Shown in pieces: positions 1 through 12,100 of a DNA stretch of 64,000 bases; the first letter of the stretch is position 1; each line of letters opens with the position of its first letter. Under the pieces are notes generated by a model, which did not search any database, was not told where the DNA came from, and worked only from the letters and a program-made list of their open reading frames with translations. Location of the stretch: positions 3,913,453 to 3,977,452 of the forward strand of contig PSQN01000017.1 in the NCBI GenBank assembly GCA_002989075.1, given 5' to 3'. The DNA is from Arthonia radiata (Eukaryota; Ascomycota; Arthoniomycetes; Arthoniales; Arthoniaceae). The translations under genes were made by a program, and so were the position numbers.

Positions 1-317
1 CGCCGGACGGGTTTGCACCTGAGCGATGGACATCGGCCGCGAAGGACAGCTCATCACCATATCATGATGACAACCGATTAGCTATGCACGCATTTTCTCT
101 GGGACCTCGCCGCTGCATTGGGGAGAAGCTGGCATACGTCGAGATGCACCTGATCCTTGCGAGGCTGGTTTTCGACTTTGATATGAAAGCGGCAGCTGCT
201 CCCGATGGCAGTTCGATGCCAAACTGGGAGGAGCAGAAGACTTGGCCGTTGTGGGATAAATTGCCCTTCTTTGTCGAGCTCACACCCACAAACTCGTCAA
301 AGATGGAGGCGTCTTGA
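1..317 (+). CDS. Cytochrome P450, C-terminal part (5' end outside window)
   Basis: This is the last exon of a heme-thiolate monooxygenase whose start lies left of the window. Read from base 3, the frame opens with PDGFAPERW, the PERW motif that precedes the heme loop. It continues into FSLGPRRCIG, the FxxGxRxCxG heme-binding signature with the axial cysteine. A typical P450 C-terminal helix and about 50 more residues follow, and the stop is at 315-317. Membership of the P450 superfamily is certain; the CYP family cannot be assigned from about 100 residues. It sits about 3 kb before an AflR-like regulator and about 6 kb before a polyketide synthase, so a tailoring oxidation of the polyketide is a reasonable inference. 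The spacing leaves some doubt about cluster membership. Confidence 0.9.
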   Translation, partial: PDGFAPERWTSAAKDSSSPYHDDNRLAMHAFSLGPRRCIGEKLAYVEMHLILARLVFDFDMKAAAAPDGSSMPNWEEQKTWPLWDKLPFFVELTPTNSSKMEAS

Positions 318-3300
318 TCTATTGCAAGGTGCCGGAGGCCAAAGTAATGACGCTCGAAGTAGTCAATAGCAGCAGTGCACCTCTCAGACGTCCGAATCGT
401 CGTCATGATCTTCTCGAAACGCCCACTACGTCTTCACATTGCTCGCAAGGCCTCTCCCGACTCTCTCTCCCGACTCTCCCGGGAGAAATTATCTCGACAA
501 CTTCGAAATGCTGCCTCACAACAGTAAGGGCCTTGCTCCAGGGGTTTGGGCTTTGGCAATCACTCCAACATTTTATACCGAGTTGAAAGGTCACATGGGT
601 CGTGCAGCGCCCACCGCGCTTGTGAAGAGATGATCTTGGTGCTCTGTGTCGCGGCCTGGCTCCCTCATTCAGAGGTGGTCGTAATCAGCTCTTGTCGCTC
701 GTTCGCCATGTTTACCATCGATGCCAATGCTTCCGTGAACCCTTCCCTTGTTTGACTTTGACTTCTCTGACGCTCTACGCAATGTGACGACTTCCGCTAT
801 TAGATGCTCATAATCCTCCGCGAGACTTACGATTGGCGACCCTTGTCTTTGTCGTGAGGAGCCATCTCTGCAATAGTCTTACGCTGGTTAATGTGCACGC
901 TCAGCGGGTTCAAGCTATCCACGTCCCGGAAATAGCAGGCGGGAGGGAGGACGACCTGCCTAGCTCTTCGCAGACCGTAGATGTCTCTCCAAGCTCTTTT
1001 TAGTCGGGTTGCTCAACCCATCTCGATCCCTGAACACCACTGATACAGAATAATGCTAACCCCTTGAAAGGCTAGCTTCACGTCCTTTAATTTCTAATAC
1101 GGAGCCTCAAATGGCACGGTGCTCTTACATGCTGTACTGTCGTGTGGTACTGCTCATAAGGATCTGACAAGAGACGACAGGTGATATCGCATGGGGCAGA
1201 ATCTGCCTCGTAGAGGATTTCTAAGCCATTACAGAATAGGCGCGGACCCCTACCGTCGTGCACATTACATTCGCATCCGTCTGCATACTTCATCGGCACT
1301 GTCGGCCCGTTGTGAGGCAACTCCAGTCATCGGCATCACTGGCCATTTGCTGGGCTGAGAAGCTATCGACACGGATCATGCGATGATATTCATTCAAGTG
1401 AAAGCTTTAGCCGCTTGCTCGTGCGCTTGCAAACGATGTCGTGTTCACAAGCAAGGTGACCGCTGCTTGAGGCTGAACATGACGTGAAAACTAGGCGACA
1501 GCAGCACGTGTACCAACAGTTCTGACACGAGTCCCGGACATTGCCATTGTTTGCAAATGAGTCGGTAGTATCAATTGATGCAGGGAGTTCTCATTGCAGG
1601 TATGCGGCATTTCTGGCATGTTCGTCAGGCAAGGGCTTTGCAGCGCGCTGCAACCACGAGCGGCGATCTTCGGGGAATCGGCAGAAGGAACGAAGGCGTT
1701 CGCGTTTCATGTCGAGAAGCGGATAATGTAGCTTCCCGAAGCTCACCGCTGAACGGTTGTCAAACATCGAAACCGATTTGTGCAGCGCCCTGCTGGGCGA
1801 CAATCGTGCTCCTGAGAAACTCGAGTGAGTTAACAATTCGATCTCACACCCACCGGTGACTCTGGCTACCCTCACGCCGCCAATGGAAGTGACTTCTCGG
1901 CCCAGAACATGGCGGGCAGCAATCGCCATTATATGTACCTTTTCAGCTCTACACCTGGACGTGGCAAGCGCCCGCTATGACTCGCAAGCTGTGACGCGTC
2001 AATTGACACAGTCAGAGGTGGTATGCCACAAACCTATCATCCTTCTCTCTTATCTTGTTAAGCTCCGAAGCTCCTTGGCGGTCCTGGGCTTGTTCGACAG
2101 CGTCTGAGGCGACTTGATCCAACATCAGAGACCAGCGTCCTGATTTCAGGGTCTTTCATTGTGAATTGCTCCTGTGTATAATTCGTATGCCTTCCTCCAG
2201 CCGCAACCGTCAGAGTACTCGCTTCGTCCCTTTTGCGGTGAACTGTTCGGCTCGCGTCTTCGAACCAGACAGCATGATACTTCAGACTGGTGGCCAAAGA
2301 TGCAACTCTGACCGTGCTCTTTTCACCAAATCAGGCAACGAGGGTGGTGAAGGGGCCTGCACGGCGCCGCGTACGTGTATTCTTGCGGTCATCTCGGTAT
2401 TACTACTGAGCTGGGGATTGGCGATGCTGCAAGCTCATCACGCCGGAGGACAGCCTCATAGAGCGTTCATGCGGTCGCACTGCAAGCGTCCTGGGGAGCA
2501 TTGAGCTCCGTGACCGTTTGCGATTTGCGAAGGAATGCGCGTGGTGACGGGTCTGTAAGGGGTGGTTCCAGAAGCGGCGGCTGACGAGGGCGGAACGACG
2601 GCCATACGCAGATTCAGGGCTATGCTGACGGTTGACAACACCGCAAATGGTGACTGCTGAAGAGGTAGCAAGGCAGGTAAGGCTCTGTTCGAGCTGAAGC
2701 GGTGGAAACACACCGTCTGTCCAGGGGGATCTGCGAAGCCTTATCCGTGGCCGGAATTAACTCCGCACTCCTGTTCACTGATGACGACAAATTGGTGATT
2801 GCCATTGGACTACCACTCCACCTGGCCGCCTTGCTTATACACGTGAGACACTCGTGTGAGCTTCGTGTGCTCGCACAACATGCGACTCAGCTGTTTAATT
2901 GGCTTCATGCCAGCCACTGATGCAGCCTTCTGCCTACACCGGTCGACGCTGATAGACGACCCAGCAATCCCAGGAGGCTGCAAAAGAGGTGCACGTATCT
3001 GCTATCAATCTAAGCCTGCTGCACGTCGCCATTCTGTGGGTTTTGGGTCCAACGGACGAGGCCGTTCCTGAGCGACAGTGCTTCATATTAATAAGCCTGC
3101 TAAGCCAGGGGTTGTGGCCGCCATCCAGCTCACGGATGAAAACGGTATCTCAACACAAGAGCAGATGGGTCCGGAGGATTCAGGTCTACGCCTTCCGGGG
3201 CTACAGTCTTCCTGGGAAGTGTGGTATAGTCGCCATACAAGTGAGCAGAGCGGTAGGTCAGTTCAGATGGCCGTTTGGCAACCTCTCTGCTCACACAGCT

Positions 3301-3367
3301 TCTGACAACCCCTACTTATCGTCCTTGCCTACCCCAACGCTCATGAAGTTGCCTTCAAGTTCGCACG
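318..3367. other. Intergenic, no gene recognised (about 3 kb)
   Basis: All frames are short and none shows a recognisable domain or a convincing splice chain. Base composition is ordinary, unlike the AT-rich repeats at the right end. One TCG-N5-CGG match (1712-1722) fits the loose AflR consensus, but a single match in 3 kb is expected by chance. The right end should hold the promoter of the regulator starting at 3368. Confidence 0.6.
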
Positions 3368-4585
3368 ATGCCTGGGGTGTCACAAAAGCTGCGCTCTAGC
3401 TGTGACTCGTGCGGTGCTGCCAAGGTCAAGTGTGACCGTATTCAGCCCGTATGTGGCCGCTGTGATTCCCACGGCACACCATGTGTCTATGGAATCTCAC
3501 GAAAGATGGGCAAGCCGCCGCGAGAAGGACTCCGTGCAAGCACAGGACGGATGTCAAGGGACCGACGTGCCACCTCCGACGCTGAGCAGTCAGACACGAG
3601 ACAGAACAGGATTGGACTTGCCCCTTCTGCTACCTTCACGTCAACGGAGGTGCCCACATCCTGGGACGCATTAGATGACCGTGCAATGATCGATCTTGAC
3701 GAATCTAGCAGCCTCTCTGGTGCTTTAACATGGCCATCATTGTCAAGCTTCCCTTCACTAGATGCCAGTGAATGGCTGTACCCTAACGCTTCCGCTGGCT
3801 TATCGCCAAATGTTCACGTTGGAGCCTTATCTCTACCAGAGTCGCCCTTTCTAGAAGCCAGCTCATCCACTGCCATCAGCTCAGAGCTGCAGTCCACACC
3901 GTTTTTTACCGATGACAAATCCATGTCCGAGGCACAACCCGCAGGATCGAGCGGTCACGATTTCGCTCGAGAGGCATGCGATATACTCAGAAGCCTGTGC
4001 TCCCTAAATGTCAACCAGGCGTCTTGTACCACTTCGACAAGCCCTCCCTCAGCTTCGCCGTCAGGGACCACTACAGATTCGGTCCCCTTGGAACACGTCC
4101 TACGTGTGAATCGCGAAGTCACTGAGCGGCTGAGTTCTCTGCTCGAGTGCTCATGTGCGACCTCTCCTCACCTTGCACTGCTGTATGCTTCAATTATATC
4201 TCGGGTTATGATGTGGTACCAGCAAGCGGCTGGCTGCACGCTCGCCAGTCCACCAGCCATTCTCCCCGCAGCCAGTACTTCAACATCAACACCGTCTACT
4301 CGGGTTTCCTTGACACCTGCGAAGATGGCCATCGGTACTTTTGATATCGACGACGTCCATACCGAGGCTGCCTTGAAAGTGCAACTACTGATGGGAGAAA
4401 TGAAAAGAGTTGACCGACTGGTGAATCTGTTCACGTTGTATTGTTCCGACGGGCATGGCGCGAGTGAGGGGCATTCCTTCGGCCGTACCGACAGCCTGTA
4501 TCAAAGCTTAGATGGGTGGTTGTGGAGGGAGCATTCAAGCATAGACAGCATGATAAGGTGCAAATTAAGAGAACTCAACAACTGA
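3368..4585 (+). CDS. AflR-like Zn(II)2Cys6 transcription factor
   Basis: This intronless gene encodes 405 aa, a normal length for AflR relatives. The zinc cluster is N-terminal, with cysteines 12, 15, 22, 29, 32 and 39 in the spacing CX2CX6CX6CX2CX6C. It is followed by RKMGKPPR, the basic linker typical of the aflatoxin/sterigmatocystin regulator group. The middle is Ser/Thr/Pro-rich, and the C-terminal half (about residues 195-400) resembles the aflatoxin-regulatory-protein domain, including a DIDDVHTEAALKVQLLMGEM stretch. AflR proteins bind TCG-N5-CGA palindromes and activate aromatic polyketide clusters. The gene lies upstream of the PKS on the same strand, and the gap between them contains such palindromes, so it is probably the pathway-specific activator. 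Confidence 0.88.
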   Translation: MPGVSQKLRSSCDSCGAAKVKCDRIQPVCGRCDSHGTPCVYGISRKMGKPPREGLRASTGRMSRDRRATSDAEQSDTRQNRIGLAPSATFTSTEVPTSWDALDDRAMIDLDESSSLSGALTWPSLSSFPSLDASEWLYPNASAGLSPNVHVGALSLPESPFLEASSSTAISSELQSTPFFTDDKSMSEAQPAGSSGHDFAREACDILRSLCSLNVNQASCTTSTSPPSASPSGTTTDSVPLEHVLRVNREVTERLSSLLECSCATSPHLALLYASIISRVMMWYQQAAGCTLASPPAILPAASTSTSTPSTRVSLTPAKMAIGTFDIDDVHTEAALKVQLLMGEMKRVDRLVNLFTLYCSDGHGASEGHSFGRTDSLYQSLDGWLWREHSSIDSMIRCKLRELNN

Positions 4586-5407
4586 ATCCAGGTGGAACAG
4601 AAAATCAGATTACCTTTGAGCTACCTAGCCTTCTGGCATTTGTCGAGGACCCCAACGCTGATTTACAGCTCTTGCATAGGCGACTTCTGGACCATTATTG
4701 CCAAGCACCCTTGGCCGGAAAGACATAGCGAACATTATCACGTGCAAGCACAACGTCGGCGAAGGCAACAGGCTGTCCGCGCCGAGGTTGGAAGTACTGA
4801 CTGAGTAGACACCCGCGCGTGAGTGGCATAGTGATCAGAAACGGCTATAACACGTTTCCAGAGGATTAGGCCTGCACAATGTCCATAATGCGATGCAGAG
4901 GATGGCATGTGTGCTAGGGAGGTACAATATATATATTTCCGCGAGTAGATCGCGAAAAGCGCGCTGTAGAGAAAGCTCGTTGTCGCCCAAATGCGCGTGC
5001 AGTCTCATGGTCGCCAAGAGCGTGCATCACGTGAGCGCTGGATGAGATACATACCAGATTTCCCGAAAGGGGAAGCACATCTTTGAAGCCATCTCCGCCA
5101 CAAGTATGACCTACATCACCATCGTCGCATCTTCTCAATCTCAAGTGTACGCAAGGGCGTTGTGCAGCTTCTCCTCAGCTACCTTTTAGACTCAATACAA
5201 TCACCCTTTCAAAAGAGGCTTATGCGCAGCCGCGCTGCCAACATTCGCTGACAGCGTACGGCCAGCGAGACCCACTCCTGCGCTGACTCACCATCTGCCT
5301 GCAAACATCGTCTGCTGCAAGCGCAGACCGTATTTTCAACTCCCGCCCTTCCGACTTCGTGAGCATTATCAGTGCCAAGCAATAGGGGGATGCGAGGCCC
5401 GTAGGGT

Positions 5408-5423
5408 TCGCTTCGCGAAGCGA
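5408..5423. promoter_or_regulatory. Perfect 16-bp palindrome with two overlapping AflR-type sites
   Basis: The sequence TCGCTTCGCGAAGCGA equals its own reverse complement. It contains TCG-N5-CGA twice, at 5408-5418 and 5413-5423. TCG-N5-CGA is the published AflR binding consensus. It lies about 750 bp upstream of the PKS start and downstream of the regulator gene. Binding is inferred, not shown. Confidence 0.55.
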
Positions 5424-5855
5424 TGCAACAATACCGTACGCCTCGCAATGAGCTTCTGATATCTCAAGAGACGCAAACATATTCCAGTATCTTTTTTAGT
5501 AACAAGGGCTTGGCCCCAGTTACACGGACTTTGTCATCATTCACGCACTGTACTTGGACTTCTCAATAACGGCAGAAGCTGAGCATGAGATGGCCCGGAT
5601 GAGAATATCAAAATCTATACACCATCAGCACAGGCTCCGATAGTCATTGATGTCAAGTGGCGCTGTCAGCCGACTTACAACGAACCAGCTCAAGGCTGTT
5701 TGATGTTGAGTAATTTACGCAGGCCTCCCTGCGCCTGCAAAAGGCCTTCCGTCGTTCCCTGTTAGGAGGTGACCGTCCACGTTCTTCGGGAGTGAAATTA
5801 GTGACCGGAGCTAAGCGTTGATATTACGTAGTGAGGACATGCTGAATGGTTTGCT

Positions 5856-5866
5856 TCGGACTGCGA
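5856..5866. promoter_or_regulatory. AflR-type binding site, TCGGACTGCGA
   Basis: This is an exact TCG-N5-CGA match. The flanks extend the dyad to CTTCG-N5-CGAAG (5854-5868). It lies about 310 bp upstream of the PKS start codon, a typical distance for a cluster activator site. Confidence 0.55.
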
Positions 5867-6174
5867 AGACGACCCGCTACTGGCGGCATCCACGTCTTAT
5901 GAAAGCCTCGTTATGAACGAGCACAAATGCGTCTCACTGTGCCCAACATCCCGAAGCGTGCAAGCTTGAGTGGTACTCCAATTCGTACAACCGGAAATGT
6001 TGATTACGATAATCTGCTCAGAGTCCCCGAATCAATGATGACCCGGATCAAACAGTGTTCGTACGAAATTTGCTAAGGTTGGTTTATAGACCTAGATGAT
6101 ACCAGATTGTTAACCACTCGAACGTTTTGCCCAGAATGTGAGCGTAAAGCGTTTCGCAGCATATTCCTACTAAG

Positions 6175-9100
6175 ATGGCCAACCACATGAAGATATACCT
6201 CTTTGGCGATCAAACGTGTGACATTCGAGCAAACTTCGAGAAATTGCTTCGACGCAGAGACAGTCCACTCCTTGAGCATTTCTTGCTCAAAGCCTATGAC
6301 GGGATCCGCACAGAGCTGTACAGGTTGCCCCCAGAGGTTAGAGATGACCTACCCAGGTTTACTTGTCTGGAGGACCTCGCGTTCTGGGATCAGACTGGAG
6401 AGCGATGCATACCGCTTGACATGGCTGTTACTTGCATGTATCAGCTCGGCATGTTCATGAGGTGATCAAAATAGCATGTTCTACGTCAGGTCGGTGAAGC
6501 TGACAGTAGCTTAAAGTGAAGCGGGTCCTTGGAGCTATGGAGCAAGCGAGCCAAAAACCATCGGCCTTTGCACTGGAACCCTATCCGCAGCCGCTGTTAG
6601 CTGCAGCCGCAGCATGCTAGACCTCACTCCCCTTGCCGTTCGCGCGGTCATTGTCGCCTTCAGGACAGGCTTGCATGTGGTGGATGCCGCACAGACGGTC
6701 GTACCCACTAGGGACGCTGATAAGAGCTGGTCAATATTTTGCGCAGGGCCAGAAGCCTCTGACGCAGTCCATCGATTTCGGGAAAAGACTGTGAGTAAAC
6801 CGTTCACTTGATCGTCAGTCTTGGGGAGCTCACGTCGTTCCACAGAAACTTCCTCTGACTAGCAGACCCTATATCAGCGCCTATGCGCCGAATGGGGTCA
6901 CTGTTAGTGGACCGCCGGACTCCCTGGCCGACTTCGTCGAATCTCAAAGCTTCAAGGATTCGAAATCGAGATCCTTTCCACTCTCGATATATGGCCCGTA
7001 CCATGACCCGCATCTGTATTCGTCGTTCGATATCAGAGAGATTGTCCATTCCTCGACGTCTGGTGATGCCGCGACTTCATCAAAACAAACTCCCCTGCTC
7101 TCGGACACAGACGAAGATATGAATCAGCGCTGTTTCGCAACGTCGTTGCAAAGTGCAGTCGAGCGAATTCTACTTCAGCCAATATTGTGGACGGATGTCA
7201 TTGATCGAGTTCAGGCATGTATAAATGCTGCGAATGCATCCTCACTCGAAATAATCCCAATCGGGTCCACCGCCGATCAGCTTATCTACAAATCGCTTGA
7301 GCAGACACCACTGCGAGGCCTTGTAACCCCCAGATCATCTCAGACGCAAAAGTCTCATACCATAGACACTCCATCTGTGTCTAGCCCTAAGCAGTCCAAG
7401 CTTGCTATCATCGGTATGTCGGGCCGATTCCCAGGCGCTCAAGACAACGAAGCTTTCTGGGATCTTCTGTACCGTGGACTGGATGTCCACAAACCTGTCC
7501 CAGACTTTCATTGGGATGTCAAAACCCATGTCGACACCTCAGCGAGCACCAAGAATACGAGCGCTACCCCCTTTGGCTGTTGGCTAGACGACCCAGCTCA
7601 ATTTGATGCACGCTTCTTCAACATATCGCCGCGAGAGGCCCCTCAGATCGATCCTGCACAGCGGTTGGCGCTGATGACGGCTTATGAAGCCATCGAACAA
7701 GCTGGTATTGTACCCGATGCCACGCCTTCTACAAGACGTGATCGCGTGGGCGTTTTCTACGGCGTGACAAGCAATGACTGGATGGAGACGAACAGCGCCC
7801 AGAATATTGATACGTACTTCATCCCGGGCGGCAATCGCGCCTTCATTCCTGGACGCATTAACTATTGTTTCAAATTTAGTGGGCCCAGCTACGCTGTCGA
7901 TACAGCATGTTCGTCTAGTCTGGCTGGCATTCACTTGGCATGCAATTCTCTGTGGCAGGGTGATGTTGACACCGCAATTGCCGGCGGTACAAACGTCTTG
8001 ACAAATCCAGACTTCACGGCTGGCCTTGACCGAGGTAAGTCAGACACCATGATAGCTGTGGCTGTGTGCTCCAAAAAGGTGTAGATGGCCGTAACCGTAT
8101 ATTATTGATCGTTGTTGAATGGTATCATTCTAACGAATTGGCTCTAGGGCATTTCCTGTCACGAACTGGCAACTGTAAAACATTCGACGACGGAGCCGAC
8201 GGTTATTGCCGCGGAGAAGGCATTGGCAGCGTCATTATCAAGCGTCTTGATGATGCCATCGCGGACAATGACCCAATTCTAGGTAAACTTTACAGCATCC
8301 ACACGTTTCATCCTATGGCTTGAAGCCCATCGCCAGGCAGCTAGCGCGCCGGCGTCGTCTCACGATCCTTTATTTCAGCCGGAACTTCAGAAGAGGTTGT
8401 GCTGACATCTTGTTTCTAGGTACCATACTTGGTGCATACACAAATCATTCAGCTGAGTCAGAGTCAATTACACGGCCTCATGTGGGAGCCCAGCGCGCCA
8501 TATTCAAAAAGATCCTCAACCAAGGGGCCGTGGATCCCTACTCTGTTAGCTACGTGGAGATGCATGGAACGTAAGTCCTTTTCACAATCACTGCCAAGCC
8601 ATCCAAGTGTGTCTCCGTGAATGCGTGTCCTCGTCGCGCTCTCAAGAAGTCTACTCAACCTCGACGGTGTGCGGATAAATTGCTGACCTGATATTGTAGG
8701 GGTACGCAGGCTGGCGATGCTGGGGAAATGTCCAGCGTCCTAGATACCTTTGCGCCGCCACTTAACACGGTCAAACAAGGCAGATCCGATAGCGAGGCGC
8801 TGTATCTCGGTTCAGCCAAAGCCAACATTGGTCACGGAGAGGCTGCATCGGGTGTGTCAAGTCTGATCAAGGTACTTCTGATGATGCAGAAGAACACGAT
8901 CGTTCCTCATTGTGGTATCAAAACCAAGATCAACAGCAAGTTTCCGACTGACTTGGACGAGCGGAATGTCAACATAGCGCTAAAGCCAGTGGCTTGGGAT
9001 TGGAGCTCTAATGCGTCGAAGCCAAGACGAGCCTTCGTGAATAACTTCAGTGCGGCGGGTGGGAACTCAGCTTTACTGCTTGAAGACGCACCACTTCAAG

Positions 9101-12100
9101 ATGAGCCTTTGGATTCAAAAGATGATCCCCGCAATCTTCATCTTGTCGCCGTGTCAGCAAAAGTCGGCAGCTCGCTACAAGGTAACCTCAAATCTCTGCG
9201 AAAACTCCTCGAACAAAGACCAGATGTCTCAATGAGCCAACTTTCCTACACCACGACAGCACGCCGTCAGCATCATCAACATCGTCACATGCTTACCGGC
9301 ACAAACGCAAAGGAGATATGCGCTCAGATTGAGACGACTCTTCACGAGAAGGCAGGTATGACCAGGCCAAAGAGTGCGCCAAAGATCATCTTCACATTCA
9401 CGGGTCAGGGCGCGCAATACCCGGGCATGGCAAAGCAGCTCTACGACAACTTCTCACTCTTCCGCACAGAAATGCATCGGCTGGATCAAATTGGGCAGAG
9501 TCTGGGGTTTCCATCTATGTTGGTGAGTTTTCTACCCGCAAACTTCGTCTCTGAGTCTTCTGTTACTACTCAAGCTGCGGTAAGAAAAACACAATTGGAT
9601 AAGCTGCACGCCATGCGTCTGTATGTTTGTTGTCATACACCGTACTTACACCTTGCCCTTAGCCTGTCATTACCTCCGAGGAACAAGACATTGCTGTATT
9701 TTCCCCTATCGCGGTTCAACTTGCAAGCGTCGACATGCAAATCGCCTTGAGCAAATTGTGGGCATCGTGGAACATCAAGCCTGTCGCGGTCGTTGGCCAC
9801 AGCCTGGGCGAGTACGCAGCTCGAAACGTAGCCGGACAAATGTCAGACGCAGACACCGTTTACCTGGTGGGTATGAGGGCCACTCTGTTGCAGGACAAGT
9901 GCACACGAGACACGCACGCAATGCTTGTCGTCATGGCGTCAGTTCCAGAAATCGAGAAAGTCTTGGAACAGAGACAATACGAGATTGCTTGCGTCAATTC
10001 GCCGATCGAGACGGTCTTGGCTGGCCCACACGAGCGTGTCGCCATCTTAAAGGACGTGCTTGCAGACGCTGGCTTGAAGACATCCTTACTTAAAGTTCCT
10101 TACGCGTTCCACACCTCTCAAGTGGAGCCGATTCTCTCCGCTTTTGAGGAGCTCTCTAGCGGTGTGACATTCTCACAAGCACGTATCCCAGTGTTATGCG
10201 CTCTCGATGACGATACAATGGGCAACAACAGCACGATAAGCCCACAATATCTAGCGAGGCACTCCCGAGAACCGGTACAAATGTGCAAAGCGCTTGCAAA
10301 AGCATACAAAGACCACGTGGTTACTGACCAAACGATGATGCTAGAGGTCGGTCCCCATCCAGCCATGTCTGGCATGGTGAAAGCTACCCTAGGACGCCAG
10401 ATGATCACTCTGCCTTCGCTACAGCGTGGCAGATCGAGTTGGCACGTCATCGGAGCTGCAATGAAGCTACTGTACAATTCAGGAGCTGATATTCGCTGGG
10501 CTGCATATCACCGGGATTTCAAAAGCTCCCACAAGGTTGTTCCTCTTCCCGCATACAGCTGGGATCTGAATCACTACTGGCTGCAATATGTCAATGACTG
10601 GTCGCTGCGCAAGGGAGATCCTCCTCTGGTGATTAATGACGCCCCAAAACTGCAGAGCACGACAATACATAGAGTTGTCAAAGAAACGGGCGACGCATCC
10701 TCGACTCAGATTGTCGTTGAGGCTGACATCGCCCGCAAAGATCTCAGTCCGCTTGTCCAAGGACACGAGGTTGACGGTATACCGCTTTGCACGCCATCTG
10801 TCTACGCGGACATCGCGTTGACTCTGGGCAAGTATTTGTTGCGAGCTTACCGCCCGACTCAACAAGAGAATCTTGTCGACGTGTCCGACATGGTCATCTC
10901 GAAGGCATTGATACTGCGCGCTGGTGCGGAGCAGCAGCTCCTCCAGGCGCATGCTGATGTTGACTGGTCCTCTCGCTTGGCAGTCACCAAGTTCATGTCG
11001 TTCGATGTAAGTCTCGATCTGTTTCCATCCCGAAACTCCACATTGATCCGCATTTTTAGGGAAAGGGCGCTTTGCAAGAGCACTCGCGCTGTGTCTTACG
11101 CTTCAAGGATAGAAGTCAGCAGCAAGTGCTTCAGAGAGAGGCGGCACACGTCAAGCAGAAAATGCAAACTCTTCGTGATGGAGTGGCTACCGGCGCCACA
11201 GCTCGCTTCAACCGTCCAATGGTCTACCGCGCTATCCGGCCTCTAGCACGCTTTCACGATGACTACAGAGCCATTGACCAGGTCGTATTGAACAGCAACA
11301 CGTTAGAGGCGTCGAGTCACCTGAGCTTTGGTAGCGTCAAACGCGGTGGCGACTACGACACTCATCCAGCTATTATTGACTCGCTAACGCAATCATGTGG
11401 ATTCACTATGAACTGCAACGACTATACTGACCTAGATAAAGAGGTTTTCATGAACCATGGGTGGGGCTCGTTCCAAGTATTCGAGCCGATGGACTTCGAC
11501 AAAAGCTACACAACATACACACGCATGGAGGAAGGAGCAGACAAGCTCTGGCACGGCGACGTCACGATATTCGACGGTGACAAGGTCGTTGCATACTTTG
11601 GGCAGATCGCAGTAAGTGCTTCTGTCTCCGTGGTTCGCTCGAGACCTGCTAATTGTGCACTTCAAGATCCAAGGCGTGCCACGTCGCGTGTTGAAAGTTA
11701 TTCTTTCTATCGAGAGTGGTAACAAGACGCAAAAGCCACAGCCTTCCCCTGTGCCAAAGAAGCAGCCCTCCGCCTCAGCTGCTTCTCACGCCTCTAAGAC
11801 GCCTGCAATCGACGCCAACTCTCAAGCTTTCAAGAGTGCAAAGGCACTGTCCATCATCGCAGAGGAAAGTGGTCTTGCCATATCTGATATGACTAACGAC
11901 ACTGTCTTTGGTGATGTTGGCGTCGATTCGCTCCTTGGCCTGACCATTTCGGCTCGGTTCAAGGAAGAACTTGAGATGGACCTTGACTTCAACGCTTTGT
12001 TCTACGAATACCCCACAGTCGGCGAGCTCAAGCTAGCTCTCGGTGATTCCAAAACCAATGCAGCCACAAGCTCGACTTCGGGATCGAGTGACACCGGGTC

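Larger units (their letters stand above)
4586..6174. other. Intergenic between regulator and PKS: presumed PKS promoter
   Basis: I see no convincing coding region in these 1.6 kb; the minus-strand frames near 5209-5480 carry no domain. The stretch holds the AflR-type palindromes at 5408-5423 and 5856-5866, annotated separately. A short TATATATATA-like run lies near 4927. The base just before the PKS start codon begins the context actaagATGgcc. Confidence 0.6.

Noticed and set aside
1712-1722. TCG-N5-CGG as an AflR site for the P450 or regulator
   Set aside because: It is a single loose match in 3 kb without a dyad extension, as expected by chance.
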